A stretch of 6,890 nt of DNA from Paraprevotella sp. (lineage in GTDB: Bacteria; Bacteroidota; Bacteroidia; Bacteroidales; Bacteroidaceae): NCBI GenBank assembly GCA_017425765.1, contig JAFOXE010000089.1, forward strand, positions 1 to 6,890, written 5' to 3'. A program made the position numbers and the translations under genes. This document shows, in pieces, positions 1 to 5,804 of this stretch. The notes under the pieces are model-generated. The model was not told the origin of the DNA and did not search any database. It saw only the letters and a program-made list of their open reading frames with translations. Every line of letters begins with the position of its first letter. Position 1 is the first letter of the stretch.

Positions 1-1
1 A

Positions 2-502
2 CGAATACCCGGAAGCCAAGTCACAGCTTTTGACATCAGCAAAGAGGCTCTAAAAACAGCTCGACAAAATGCAGAAAATCTACAGGCTGAAGTTACGTTT
101 TGCGAGGCAGACATCCTAGAACATCTACCGGAGCGGCAAATAATCTCCTCAAATAAAGATTACGACAAGAACACAAACCCGCTTTTTTCTGAGCAATGGG
201 ATATAATAGTGAGCAATCCGCCCTATATTTGCACCAAAGAGGCCCAAGAAATGGATGTACAAGTACTTGAACACGAACCACATACAGCCTTATTTGTACC
301 CAACACCGACCCACTCTTATTCTATCGCGCCATTGGGCATTATGCCTTGACACACCTACGCCCAGGCGGTCTACTCTATTTTGAAATAAACCAAGCATAT
401 GGACGCGAAACCAAAGAACTCTTAGAACATCTTGGTCTAAAACAAGTGGAAATACGACGCGACCTATATGAACGAGAACGAATGATAAAATGTGTGCGAT
501 GA
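2..502 (+). CDS. prmC: PrmC, peptide chain release factor N5-glutamine methyltransferase (5' end outside window)
   Basis: Enzymes of this family use S-adenosylmethionine in the cytoplasm to methylate the glutamine of the GGQ motif in release factors RF1 and RF2. The visible 166 residues are the C-terminal part of the Rossmann methyltransferase domain. The frame is open from the window edge. An acidic-ended strand (VTAFDIS, visible residues 7-13) fits the SAM-ribose contact, and NPPYI at visible residues 72-76 is the hallmark motif binding the substrate glutamine. HLRPGGLLYFEIN, further on, is the usual late strand-turn. The N-terminal helical domain and glycine-rich SAM loop lie upstream of the window. 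A hydrophilic stretch between the CEADI strand and the WDIIVSNPPY strand is somewhat longer than I would expect, but the frame is intact. The stop overlaps the recX start (ATGA), suggesting translational coupling. Confidence 0.93.
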   Translation, partial: RIPGSQVTAFDISKEALKTARQNAENLQAEVTFCEADILEHLPERQIISSNKDYDKNTNPLFSEQWDIIVSNPPYICTKEAQEMDVQVLEHEPHTALFVPNTDPLLFYRAIGHYALTHLRPGGLLYFEINQAYGRETKELLEHLGLKQVEIRRDLYERERMIKCVR

Positions 503-963
503 AAACATTAACCCAGAACGAAGCCCTGCTCAAAGCAATAGCCTATTGTTCTATTGCCGAACGAAGCTTAAATGACGTAAAACAAAAGCTCATGGACTGG
601 GGCGTTTTACACGAGCATATAGAGCCCATCCTGACGCACTTATTGAACGAACGATATGTAGATATCGATCGTTTTACCCGAGCGTATATTCACGATCGTT
701 TTCTGCACGACAAATGGGGGCGCATCAAGATCGCACAAGGCCTTCGTCTAAAGGGGATTGACAAGCAAACCATCGAGAAGCATATGACGGATATTCCCGA
801 AGACGAATACTGCATAGCTCTGCAAGAATTACTCAAGAAGAAAGCATTAAGCGTGAAAGCACGCAACAACTATGAACGCAACGGAAAGTTGATTCGTTTC
901 GCACTGAGTCGCGGATTTGAAATGTCGCTCATCTGTCAACACCTTCATGTGGATGAAGAATAA
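499..963 (+). CDS. recX: Regulatory protein RecX
   Basis: RecX proteins bind RecA filaments and modulate recombinase and coprotease activity in the cytoplasm. The 154-residue product has the typical size and all-helical, three-helix-repeat character. The best family match is the central segment YVDIDRFTRAYIHDRF...KWGRIKIAQGLRLKGI (residues 53-87), followed by a C-terminal repeat ending in FALSRGFEM (134-142). I chose the ATG at 499 because it forms an ATGA overlap with the prmC stop and gives the usual short N-terminus. An in-frame ATG at 490 would add three residues. The 3' end overlaps comF by 11 bases, so prmC, recX and comF probably share one message. No recA is in the window. Confidence 0.9.
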   Translation: MKTLTQNEALLKAIAYCSIAERSLNDVKQKLMDWGVLHEHIEPILTHLLNERYVDIDRFTRAYIHDRFLHDKWGRIKIAQGLRLKGIDKQTIEKHMTDIPEDEYCIALQELLKKKALSVKARNNYERNGKLIRFALSRGFEMSLICQHLHVDEE

Positions 964-1672
964 TTCCCTATTACACCGCATCGCATCGGGATGGAGCACA
1001 CTGCTCGACATTGTCTATCCTCGTCATTGCTTGGTATGCCAAAATCGTTTGACACGCACCGAGAATCAATTGTGCGTAAAATGCCTATATAGTTTGCCCA
1101 CAATAGAGCACGACTCTTTCACCAACAATATGATGGTGCAACGTTTCTGGGGGCTTACCCCGGCACAAAAGGCCACGGCTTTGTTTTTTTATCATCCTGC
1201 ATCGGACTATCGCAACATCCTACATACATTAAAATATGCACACCGCCCGGAAGTAGGCGTCGCCTTCGGCCGCATCATGGCACAAGAGTTAATTGCAAAA
1301 GGGTTCTTTCAAGACATCGATGCAATTATCCCCGTTCCTCTTTCCAAAGCACGTCGCCGACAGCGCGGATATAACCAAAGTGAATGTTTAGCACACGGCA
1401 TTGCAGAAATCACCGGGATACCCGTATGGACGAATGTGTTAATACGCACTCGCGACAACACCTCACAAACGCGACTCCGTCGCCAACAACGTATAGAAAA
1501 TGTAGAGGGCATCTTCCAAGTTCACAACACGTTGTCGTGTCAAGGCAAACACATTTTATTAGTGGACGATGTCATGACCACAGGCGCCACCCTATTAGCT
1601 TGTGGTGAGGCCTTAAAAAACACAGGATGCAAACACATCAGTTTCCTTTGTCTAGCTTGGACACAGATGTAA
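953..1672 (+). CDS. comF: ComF family protein (phosphoribosyltransferase fold, amidophosphoribosyltransferase-like)
   Basis: ComF proteins (GntX in E. coli) carry an N-terminal zinc-binding module and a type I phosphoribosyltransferase domain. In naturally competent bacteria they help internalised single-stranded DNA; elsewhere the role is less clear. From the ATG at 953 the product has 239 residues, the usual family length. Four cysteines in two CxxC pairs (C26/C29 and C41/C44) form the expected zinc site. IIPVPLSKARRRQRGYNQSE is the typical central segment, and HILLVDDVMTTGAT (residues 200-213) is the PRPP-binding loop, with both aspartates present. In-frame ATGs at 947 and 917 would give longer N-termini running further back into recX; 953 gives the most family-like start. 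The gene lacks an obvious terminator. Competence itself cannot be inferred from this gene alone. Confidence 0.88.
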   Translation: MKNNSLLHRIASGWSTLLDIVYPRHCLVCQNRLTRTENQLCVKCLYSLPTIEHDSFTNNMMVQRFWGLTPAQKATALFFYHPASDYRNILHTLKYAHRPEVGVAFGRIMAQELIAKGFFQDIDAIIPVPLSKARRRQRGYNQSECLAHGIAEITGIPVWTNVLIRTRDNTSQTRLRRQQRIENVEGIFQVHNTLSCQGKHILLVDDVMTTGATLLACGEALKNTGCKHISFLCLAWTQM

Positions 1673-1739
1673 GACAAACGATTTGGTGCTCGCCAATAAA
1701 AAAAACGGACACCATAATGCCACATATTCCCTTTTTTCG

Positions 1740-1747
1740 TATATTTG
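1740..1747 (+). promoter_or_regulatory. Probable -7 element of the pyrE promoter
   Basis: TATATTTG matches the Bacteroidetes -7 consensus TAnnTTTG exactly and lies 29 bases ahead of the pyrE ATG. The expected TTTG -33 element is poor: at the right distance (20 bp) there is only AATG (1716-1719). It sits in the 104-base gap between comF and pyrE, the first real gap in the operon, which fits a new transcription start. Confidence 0.5.
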
Positions 1748-1776
1748 CAACCATATTATTACAAATAAGACTGAAT

Positions 1777-2409
1777 ATGAAAACCTTAGAGAAAATTTTC
1801 GCAGCCAAATTGCTTAAAGTAAAGGCCATCAAGTTGCAACCCACAAACCCATTCACTTGGGCTTCAGGTTGGGAATCACCTTTTTATTGCGACAACCGCA
1901 AAACACTTTCATACCCTGCTTTGCGCAACTTTGTGAAGATTGAAATCTGCCGACTTATAGAAGAAAACTTCCAAGATGTAGACGCCATTGCCGGCGTAGC
2001 CACCGGTGCCATTCCACAAGGTGCACTTGTAGCTGATATGTTGAACCTGCCGTTTGTATACGTTCGCTCTAAACCAAAAGATCATGGTTTGGAAAACTTG
2101 ATTGAAGGCGAGCTTCGTCCGGGCATGAAAGTTGTGGTAATCGAAGACCTTATCTCAACAGGTGGAAGTAGCCTTAAGGCCGTAGAAGCCATCCGCAACA
2201 ACGGTTGCGAAGTAGCTGGTATGATTGCTGCATACACTTATGGTTTTGCTGTAGCAACCGAAGCGTTCAAACAAGCCGACGTAAAACTAATCACCCTCAC
2301 CAACTACGAAGCCGTGGTGAGCGAAGCACAAAACATCGGCTATATCAACGAGGAAGATGTTGAACTCCTAAACGATTGGCGCAAAGATCCCGCCCATTGG
2401 AATGGATAA
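1777..2409 (+). CDS. pyrE: Orotate phosphoribosyltransferase
   Basis: This enzyme transfers the phosphoribosyl group of PRPP to orotate, giving orotidine 5'-monophosphate, the penultimate step of de novo UMP synthesis in the cytoplasm. The product has 210 residues, normal for the family. Key segments are FTWASGWESPFYCDNR (26-41), which recognises orotate, and GVATGAIP (73-80). The flexible catalytic loop VRSKPKDHG (96-104) has the conserved lysines and histidine, and VVVIEDLISTGGS (119-131) is the PRPP-binding signature. The frame stays open upstream to 1627, inside comF. I chose the ATG at 1777 because it gives the family's usual N-terminus and follows a good -7 promoter element. It lies 12 bases ahead of the SRPBCC gene, likely in one operon with that gene and argH. 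Confidence 0.95.
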   Translation: MKTLEKIFAAKLLKVKAIKLQPTNPFTWASGWESPFYCDNRKTLSYPALRNFVKIEICRLIEENFQDVDAIAGVATGAIPQGALVADMLNLPFVYVRSKPKDHGLENLIEGELRPGMKVVVIEDLISTGGSSLKAVEAIRNNGCEVAGMIAAYTYGFAVATEAFKQADVKLITLTNYEAVVSEAQNIGYINEEDVELLNDWRKDPAHWNG

Positions 2410-2421
2410 AACTACAAAATA

Positions 2422-2904
2422 ATGTCACAACAACAATTCGAAAGTTCCGTCAAGATCATCCCTTATACACAAGAGTGTGTCTATGCTAAAATGGCCAATC
2501 TAAACAACTTGGCCGTAATAAAAGAACGTATAGAAGACCCCAACTTCCGTACAGCTGTTGCTCAAAAAGTTCCGGCCGACAAATTGGAACAAATTGCAGA
2601 ACGCGTAAAGGAAATGAAATTCGATACAGATTCCGTAAGTTGCAATGTGTCGCCTCTTGGCGAAGTGTCGTTGCAAATCATTGAACGCGAAGAGCCTAAG
2701 TGTATCAAATTCGAAACGGCAAACTCACCTATTCCTTTGAATCTGTGGATTCAGCTCCTACCGGTGTCAGACACTCAGTGCAAAATGAAACTAACCGTTC
2801 GCGCCGACCTCAACCCATTCATCAAGGCAATGGTAAGCAAACCATTGATCGAAGGCGTAGAAAAACTAGCCGAGATGTTGGCTCTCATCCCCTATGGAGC
2901 ATAA
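2422..2904 (+). CDS. Small SRPBCC (START-like/polyketide cyclase fold) family protein, function unknown
   Basis: This 160-residue soluble protein resembles the SRPBCC (Bet v1-like) proteins often found between pyrE and argH in Bacteroidales. I know of no established reaction for this subgroup. The fold usually forms a deep hydrophobic pocket for a small ligand or lipid. Visible support is the pattern of secondary structure. An N-terminal strand with FESSVKI (6-12) leads into short helices around residues 24-65. A run of amphipathic strands follows (83-90, 94-100, 106-113, 119-128), then a long closing helix rich in small and hydrophobic residues (about 131-157), as the fold requires. There is no signal peptide or membrane segment. 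Its position 12 bases after pyrE and 25 bases before the chosen argH start suggests co-expression with both. The family call rests on recognition of pattern, not on a catalytic motif. Confidence 0.72.
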   Translation: MSQQQFESSVKIIPYTQECVYAKMANLNNLAVIKERIEDPNFRTAVAQKVPADKLEQIAERVKEMKFDTDSVSCNVSPLGEVSLQIIEREEPKCIKFETANSPIPLNLWIQLLPVSDTQCKMKLTVRADLNPFIKAMVSKPLIEGVEKLAEMLALIPYGA

Positions 2905-2929
2905 GCTAAACTTAATGCACAAAAGATTT

Positions 2930-4270
2930 ATGTCAAGCAAACTTTGGGAAAAAAACTTCGAAGTTAACACCGAAATAGAGAAGTTCACGGTCGGCCGCGA
3001 TCGTGAACTTGATTTATATTTAGCTAAGCACGACGTGTTGGGAAGCATGGCCCACATCACCATGTTGCAAACTATTAACTTGCTCACGGCCGACGAGCTC
3101 AAAGCCCTACTCCAAGAGCTACGCAACATTCACCAAACAGTATTGGATGGCAACTTCATCATAGAAGAAGGTATTGAAGACGTACACTCACAAGTAGAGT
3201 TGATGCTGACTCGAAAATTGGGCGACATGGGAAAGAAAATTCACAGCGGACGTTCACGTAACGACCAAGTGCTACTCGACCTAAAACTCTTTACTCGTCA
3301 GCAACTGAAGGACATCGCCGAAGATGTAAAAACACTATTTGATGAGCTAATAATACAAAGTAACCGCTACAAAGACGTGTTGATGCCGGGATACACCCAC
3401 CTACAAGTGGGCATGCCCTCTAGTTTTGGACTTTGGTTTGGTGCCTATGCCGAAGGTTTAGTAGATGATATGCTCATGCTCCAAGCAGCCTTCAAAATAA
3501 CCAATCGCAATCCTCTTGGCTCTGCTGCTGGATACGGCTCCTCATTCCCACTCAATCGCACCCTTACGACCGAACTCTTGGGATTTGATTCCATGAACTA
3601 CAACGTAGTATATGCACAAATGGGGCGTGGCAAGATGGAACGCAACGTAGCTTTTGCTCTTGCAGGTATAGCAGGCACCCTATCAAAATTGGCATTTGAC
3701 GCCTGTATGTTCAACTCACAGAATTTTGGATTTGTCAAACTTCCCAACGAATGCACCACAGGCTCTAGCATCATGCCACACAAAAAGAATCCGGATGTAT
3801 TCGAACTTACTCGTGCCAAGTGCAACAAGATACAATCGTTGCCTCAGCAAATAATGATGATTATGAACAACCTACCTTGTGGATATTTCCGCGACCTGCA
3901 AATAATCAAAGAGGTATTCCTACCGGCCTTCAAAGAACTGAAAGATTGCTTGCAAATGACGGCTTACATCATCAATAAGATCGAGGTTAACGAACACATT
4001 CTCGACGACAGCAAGTACGACAATATGTTCAGTGTAGAAGAAGTAAACCGATTAACCTCATCTGGAATGCCGTTCCGCGATGCCTATAAGAAGGTAGGAC
4101 TCGATATTGAAGCCGGATGTTTTCACCCGGTAAAAGAAGTACACCATACACACGAAGGCAGTATCGGGAACCTATGCAACGAACGCATTGAAGAACTTAT
4201 GAACCAAATCTGGAGCGGTTTCAACTTCGAGCGTATGGAAAAAGCTGAACAACAATTGTTGAGCGAATAA
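2930..4270 (+). CDS. argH: Argininosuccinate lyase
   Basis: This cytoplasmic enzyme splits argininosuccinate into arginine and fumarate, the last step of arginine synthesis. The 446-residue product belongs to the fumarase/aspartase superfamily and forms homotetramers with shared active sites. The superfamily regions are all present: SGRSRNDQV (106-114), the catalytic threonine-histidine in PGYTHLQVG (T156-H157), and the fumarate lyase signature GSSIMPHKKNPD (278-289) with the catalytic serine loop. The N-terminal part LWEKNFEVNTEIEKFTVGRDRELDLYLAKHDVLGSMAHI is the Bacteroidales form. The frame is open to an ATG at 2894, which would overlap the preceding gene. I chose the third ATG (2930) because its N-terminus, MSSKLWEKN, matches the usual family start; the extra 12 residues look like untranslated leader. 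A strong terminator follows. Confidence 0.95.
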   Translation: MSSKLWEKNFEVNTEIEKFTVGRDRELDLYLAKHDVLGSMAHITMLQTINLLTADELKALLQELRNIHQTVLDGNFIIEEGIEDVHSQVELMLTRKLGDMGKKIHSGRSRNDQVLLDLKLFTRQQLKDIAEDVKTLFDELIIQSNRYKDVLMPGYTHLQVGMPSSFGLWFGAYAEGLVDDMLMLQAAFKITNRNPLGSAAGYGSSFPLNRTLTTELLGFDSMNYNVVYAQMGRGKMERNVAFALAGIAGTLSKLAFDACMFNSQNFGFVKLPNECTTGSSIMPHKKNPDVFELTRAKCNKIQSLPQQIMMIMNNLPCGYFRDLQIIKEVFLPAFKELKDCLQMTAYIINKIEVNEHILDDSKYDNMFSVEEVNRLTSSGMPFRDAYKKVGLDIEAGCFHPVKEVHHTHEGSIGNLCNERIEELMNQIWSGFNFERMEKAEQQLLSE

Positions 4271-4296
4271 AAGCATCATACAAACAATAAAACCCC

Positions 4297-4338
4297 AAAA
4301 GCTTCGTTTTCATCACATGAAACAACGAAGCTTTTTTT
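4297..4338 (+). terminator. Intrinsic terminator of the pyrE-argH operon, overlapping the next start codon
   Basis: A perfect 12-bp stem pairs 4297-4308 (AAAAGCTTCGTT) with 4324-4335 (AACGAAGCTTTT), followed by T residues to 4338. Above a two-base bulge (4322-4323) a second stem of 5 bp pairs TTCAT (4309-4313) with ATGAA (4317-4321) around a CAC loop. It begins 26 bases after the argH stop, where a terminator is expected. The ATG of the following lipoprotein gene (4317) is the first part of the right arm of the upper stem. Confidence 0.85.
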
Positions 4339-4865
4339 ATATCCTTGCACTGGTATGTACACTACTTTCCTGCTCGGAGAACGTAGAAAACAAATACACT
4401 AGTCACGACGCAAATTTTGTTTTTCGTCAAACTAACACTGTGCCGCAATTAAACGCTGCCCTCAATAATATGGGAGAATTTTCTACAATCACTCTCGACC
4501 GCAATTACTTTCATTTTACAAACCTTACAGGCACAACCAAAGTGAATCGCACAGCGGTAAATAACTACAGTTCTTTCTATATGGGTATAGGAGGTTTTAT
4601 CGTGGGATTACCCAACATACCCGAACCAGGCAAAGACCTACCCATAGTCGTATGTTTCGACCTCGCCTGTCGTAACTGCTACGACCAACACCTTATCGCT
4701 CGAAGCCTAAAATTACAAGAAAATGGTATGGCGCACTGCAGCAACTGTCAACGCATCTATAACCTCAACAATCAAGGACTTGTGGCGGCCGGCACACCGG
4801 GTAATGCATTGTTCAGATATCACGTCACCTTTGGCAACAACGTGCTCGCCATAATTAACCGTTAA
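4317..4865 (+). CDS. Putative lipoprotein with a four-cysteine (CxxC...CxxC) Rieske-like or zinc-ribbon-like C-terminal domain
   Basis: The 182-residue product starts with a lipoprotein signal: basic MKQR, a hydrophobic stretch 6-17, and lipobox LLSC with the acylated cysteine at 19. It should therefore be anchored in a membrane facing the periplasm or the surface. The C-terminal half has CRNC (C118, C121) and CSNC (C141, C144), with a further cysteine at 113. The strand-rich spacing, and GTPGNALFRYHV after the second pair, recall small Rieske-type domains of Bacteroidales lipoproteins. A true 2Fe-2S Rieske centre needs two Cys and two His, and here the histidine positions carry cysteine, so a zinc or other iron-cysteine site is more likely. 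No enzyme partner is adjacent. The start codon lies within the argH terminator hairpin and I see no alternative start, so expression may depend on readthrough or a promoter I cannot recognise. Confidence 0.7.
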   Translation: MKQRSFFYILALVCTLLSCSENVENKYTSHDANFVFRQTNTVPQLNAALNNMGEFSTITLDRNYFHFTNLTGTTKVNRTAVNNYSSFYMGIGGFIVGLPNIPEPGKDLPIVVCFDLACRNCYDQHLIARSLKLQENGMAHCSNCQRIYNLNNQGLVAAGTPGNALFRYHVTFGNNVLAIINR

Positions 4866-4880
4866 AAAAAGAATGCAAAA

Positions 4881-4912
4881 TTTGGAACTTCAGCATGAAA
4901 AGCCTACCTTTG
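4881..4912 (+). promoter_or_regulatory. Bacteroidetes-type promoter of the tRNA-Gly/tRNA-Leu operon
   Basis: TTTG at 4881-4884 and TACCTTTG at 4905-4912 match the -33 (TTTG) and -7 (TAnnTTTG) consensus exactly, with 20 bp between them, the ideal spacing. The tRNA-Gly begins 23 bases downstream, leaving a short leader for processing. Confidence 0.88.
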
Positions 4913-4935
4913 CACCCGTCTAAGATACAACCGAT

Positions 4936-5011
<76 letters not shown>

Positions 5012-5016
5012 AAGGC

Positions 5017-5101
5017 GCTCGAATGGTGGAATCGGTAGACACGAGGGACTTAAAATCCCTTGGCCATTACGGCTGTGCGGGTTCAAGTCCCGCTTCGAGT
5101 A
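5017..5101 (+). tRNA. tRNA-Leu (anticodon TAA)
   Basis: This is a class II tRNA of 85 nt with a long variable arm. The acceptor stem pairs GCTCGAA (5017-5023) with TTCGAGT (5094-5100) through a G1-U72 wobble at the top; discriminator A is at 5101. The anticodon loop CTTAAAA (5049-5055) carries TAA at 5051-5053 on an AGGGA/TCCCT stem. The T arm is GCGGG-TTCAAGT-CCCGC (5077-5093). Where CCA would be encoded the sequence reads CTA (5102-5104), so the end must be added by the nucleotidyltransferase. Its 3' end is the apparent boundary of an integrated, now decayed element. Confidence 0.96.
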
Positions 5102-5108
5102 CTAGGAC

Positions 5109-5145
5109 AATCTCTTGTAAATCAATGATTTATGAGAGATTTTTT
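5109..5145 (+). terminator. Intrinsic terminator of the tRNA operon
   Basis: AATCTCT (5109-5115) pairs with AGAGATT (5135-5141), an internal TG/TG mismatch follows, then TAAAT pairs with ATTTA around a CAATG loop. A T run (to 5145, then C and further T residues) follows directly. It starts eight bases after the mature tRNA-Leu end. Confidence 0.88.
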
Positions 5146-5241
5146 CTTTTTATACAAACGCCTTTTGTTAATCTTGAAGTACACCGTTTTTGAGGTGGTT
5201 TTATATGGTTTTTACGCTGTTTGTGTAAACCAGAAATCACT

Positions 5242-5352
5242 ATGAAAGCAACAGTTAATATGCTGTGTTACAAGTCAAAAACACTAAAGAATGGCGAACA
5301 CCCCTTGATGGTTTGTGTGTGTAAAAACAGAAAAAGAAATTACAGAAATTAA
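5242..5352 (+). pseudogene. Tyrosine recombinase (integrase) N-terminal remnant
   Basis: An ATG-started frame of 36 codons reads MKATVNMLCYKSKTLKNGEH and continues PLMVCVCKNRKRNYRN before a TAA. This is the N-terminal arm-binding segment typical of Bacteroidetes tyrosine-type integrases, which normally run to about 400 residues with a C-terminal catalytic domain (R-H-R-Y). None of the core-binding or catalytic part is found downstream in any frame, so this is a deletion scar and not a simple frameshift. It lies 140 bases after the tRNA-Leu, in the same orientation, where an integrase of a tRNA-integrating element usually sits. An imperfect hairpin (GGTTT/AAACC and ACGC/GTGT, 5207-5231) lies just ahead of the ATG. 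The remnant cannot be active. Confidence 0.8.
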
Positions 5353-5603
5353 AGAAAAGATAGGTCGAAGATTGTTGAAAATTGTTCAAGACACATTTTC
5401 AGAAAAAAAATCTATCTTCGATACAGAATATCGCACCTTTTAACTATCTTCGCAATAATTCCATACCGCAGTGGTGGTTAGGAAGGACTTTTTAGTAAAA
5501 AGGTGTTATTGAAATTATCTTCGTTGATGAAATTCTCGCAAAATTTCTATGCTGTGAAGATGATAGCAGTAGCACCACATCGATGGTTTGTACAGCCAAT
5601 AGT

Positions 5604-5669
5604 GGCTTCTTACATATCCTTTGGTGTGGGCTATTGCTTTATCCAACAGCAAAGGCTATGCGAGAAGCC
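5604..5669. repeat. 66-base imperfect palindrome (long hairpin)
   Basis: Folding about the centre between 5636 and 5637, bases 5604-5633 face 5640-5669 with no gaps. 24 of 30 positions are Watson-Crick pairs, plus one T-G wobble. The outermost block GGCTTCT/AGAAGCC (7 bp) is followed inward by CATA/TATG and CCTTTG/CAAAGG, then weaker pairing to a six-base loop. The register is fully symmetric, which argues for a real palindrome and not scattered chance matches. Confidence 0.75.
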
Positions 5670-5786
5670 CCATCAATAGGATAAAGCAGTAAGTTCCCAA
5701 ACCTTATTTTTTATCCGCTTACTTCTGGGAATTGGTTGGCACATAAGAAGACTAATCAACTATAATAGTTTCTGTAGTCAACAACC

Positions 5787-5794
5787 TTTATTTG
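5787..5794 (+). promoter_or_regulatory. Candidate -7 element for the 5805 gene
   Basis: TTTATTTG matches TAnnTTTG except for the second base and lies ten bases before the ATG. No TTTG sits at the usual -33 distance. A separate TATAAT is at 5761-5766 with TTGGCA 19 bp upstream. Both are weak; this is only a candidate, and if used it would give a very short leader. Confidence 0.25.
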
Positions 5795-5804
5795 CATAAA
5801 AGAT

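Larger units (their letters stand above)
5353..5804. other. Gene-poor stretch between integrase remnant and the next gene
   Basis: I find no gene I can support here. The stretch is AT-rich and contains several inverted repeats. CTTTTT/AAAAAG surrounds AGT at 5488-5502. A 66-base imperfect palindrome lies at 5604-5669 and is flanked by GGTTTG (5585-5590) and CAAACC (5698-5703), which could close a larger stem. TGCTTTATCC (5635-5644) and GGATAAAGCA (5679-5688) form an alternative 10-bp pairing. The octamer TATCTTCG occurs three times on the + strand (5413, 5445, 5516). It could be the decayed interior of a mobile element, a structured RNA, or the long leader of the downstream gene. The sequence does not decide between these. 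Confidence 0.5.

Noticed and set aside
93..533. 146-codon minus-strand frame opposite prmC
   Set aside because: It is the shadow of a clearly coding strand (NPPY motif, intact frame), and its translation is unlike a structured protein.
1684..1708. TTGGTG/CGCCAA hairpin followed by an A run after comF, as a terminator
   Set aside because: The stem is short with a wobble, and the A run is on the transcribed-sense strand, not the T run a + strand terminator needs. No gene converges from the other side.
5336..5443. An open frame after the integrase remnant (EITEIKEKIGRRLLKIVQDT...), one frame over
   Set aside because: It has no start codon of its own and no resemblance to the continuation of an integrase. 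An AT-rich stretch can stay open this long by chance, so I do not call it a frameshifted extension.
5604..5669. Integron attC site or CRISPR unit
   Set aside because: The ends lack the RYYYAAC/GTTRRRY boxes of attC, and there is one palindrome only, with no spaced repeat array.
5527..5679. A 50-codon + strand frame (MKFSQNFYAVKM...) across the palindrome
   Set aside because: It is short, has no ribosome-binding context, and most of its second half is the palindrome itself. Its composition does not look like a protein under selection, so it is probably spurious.
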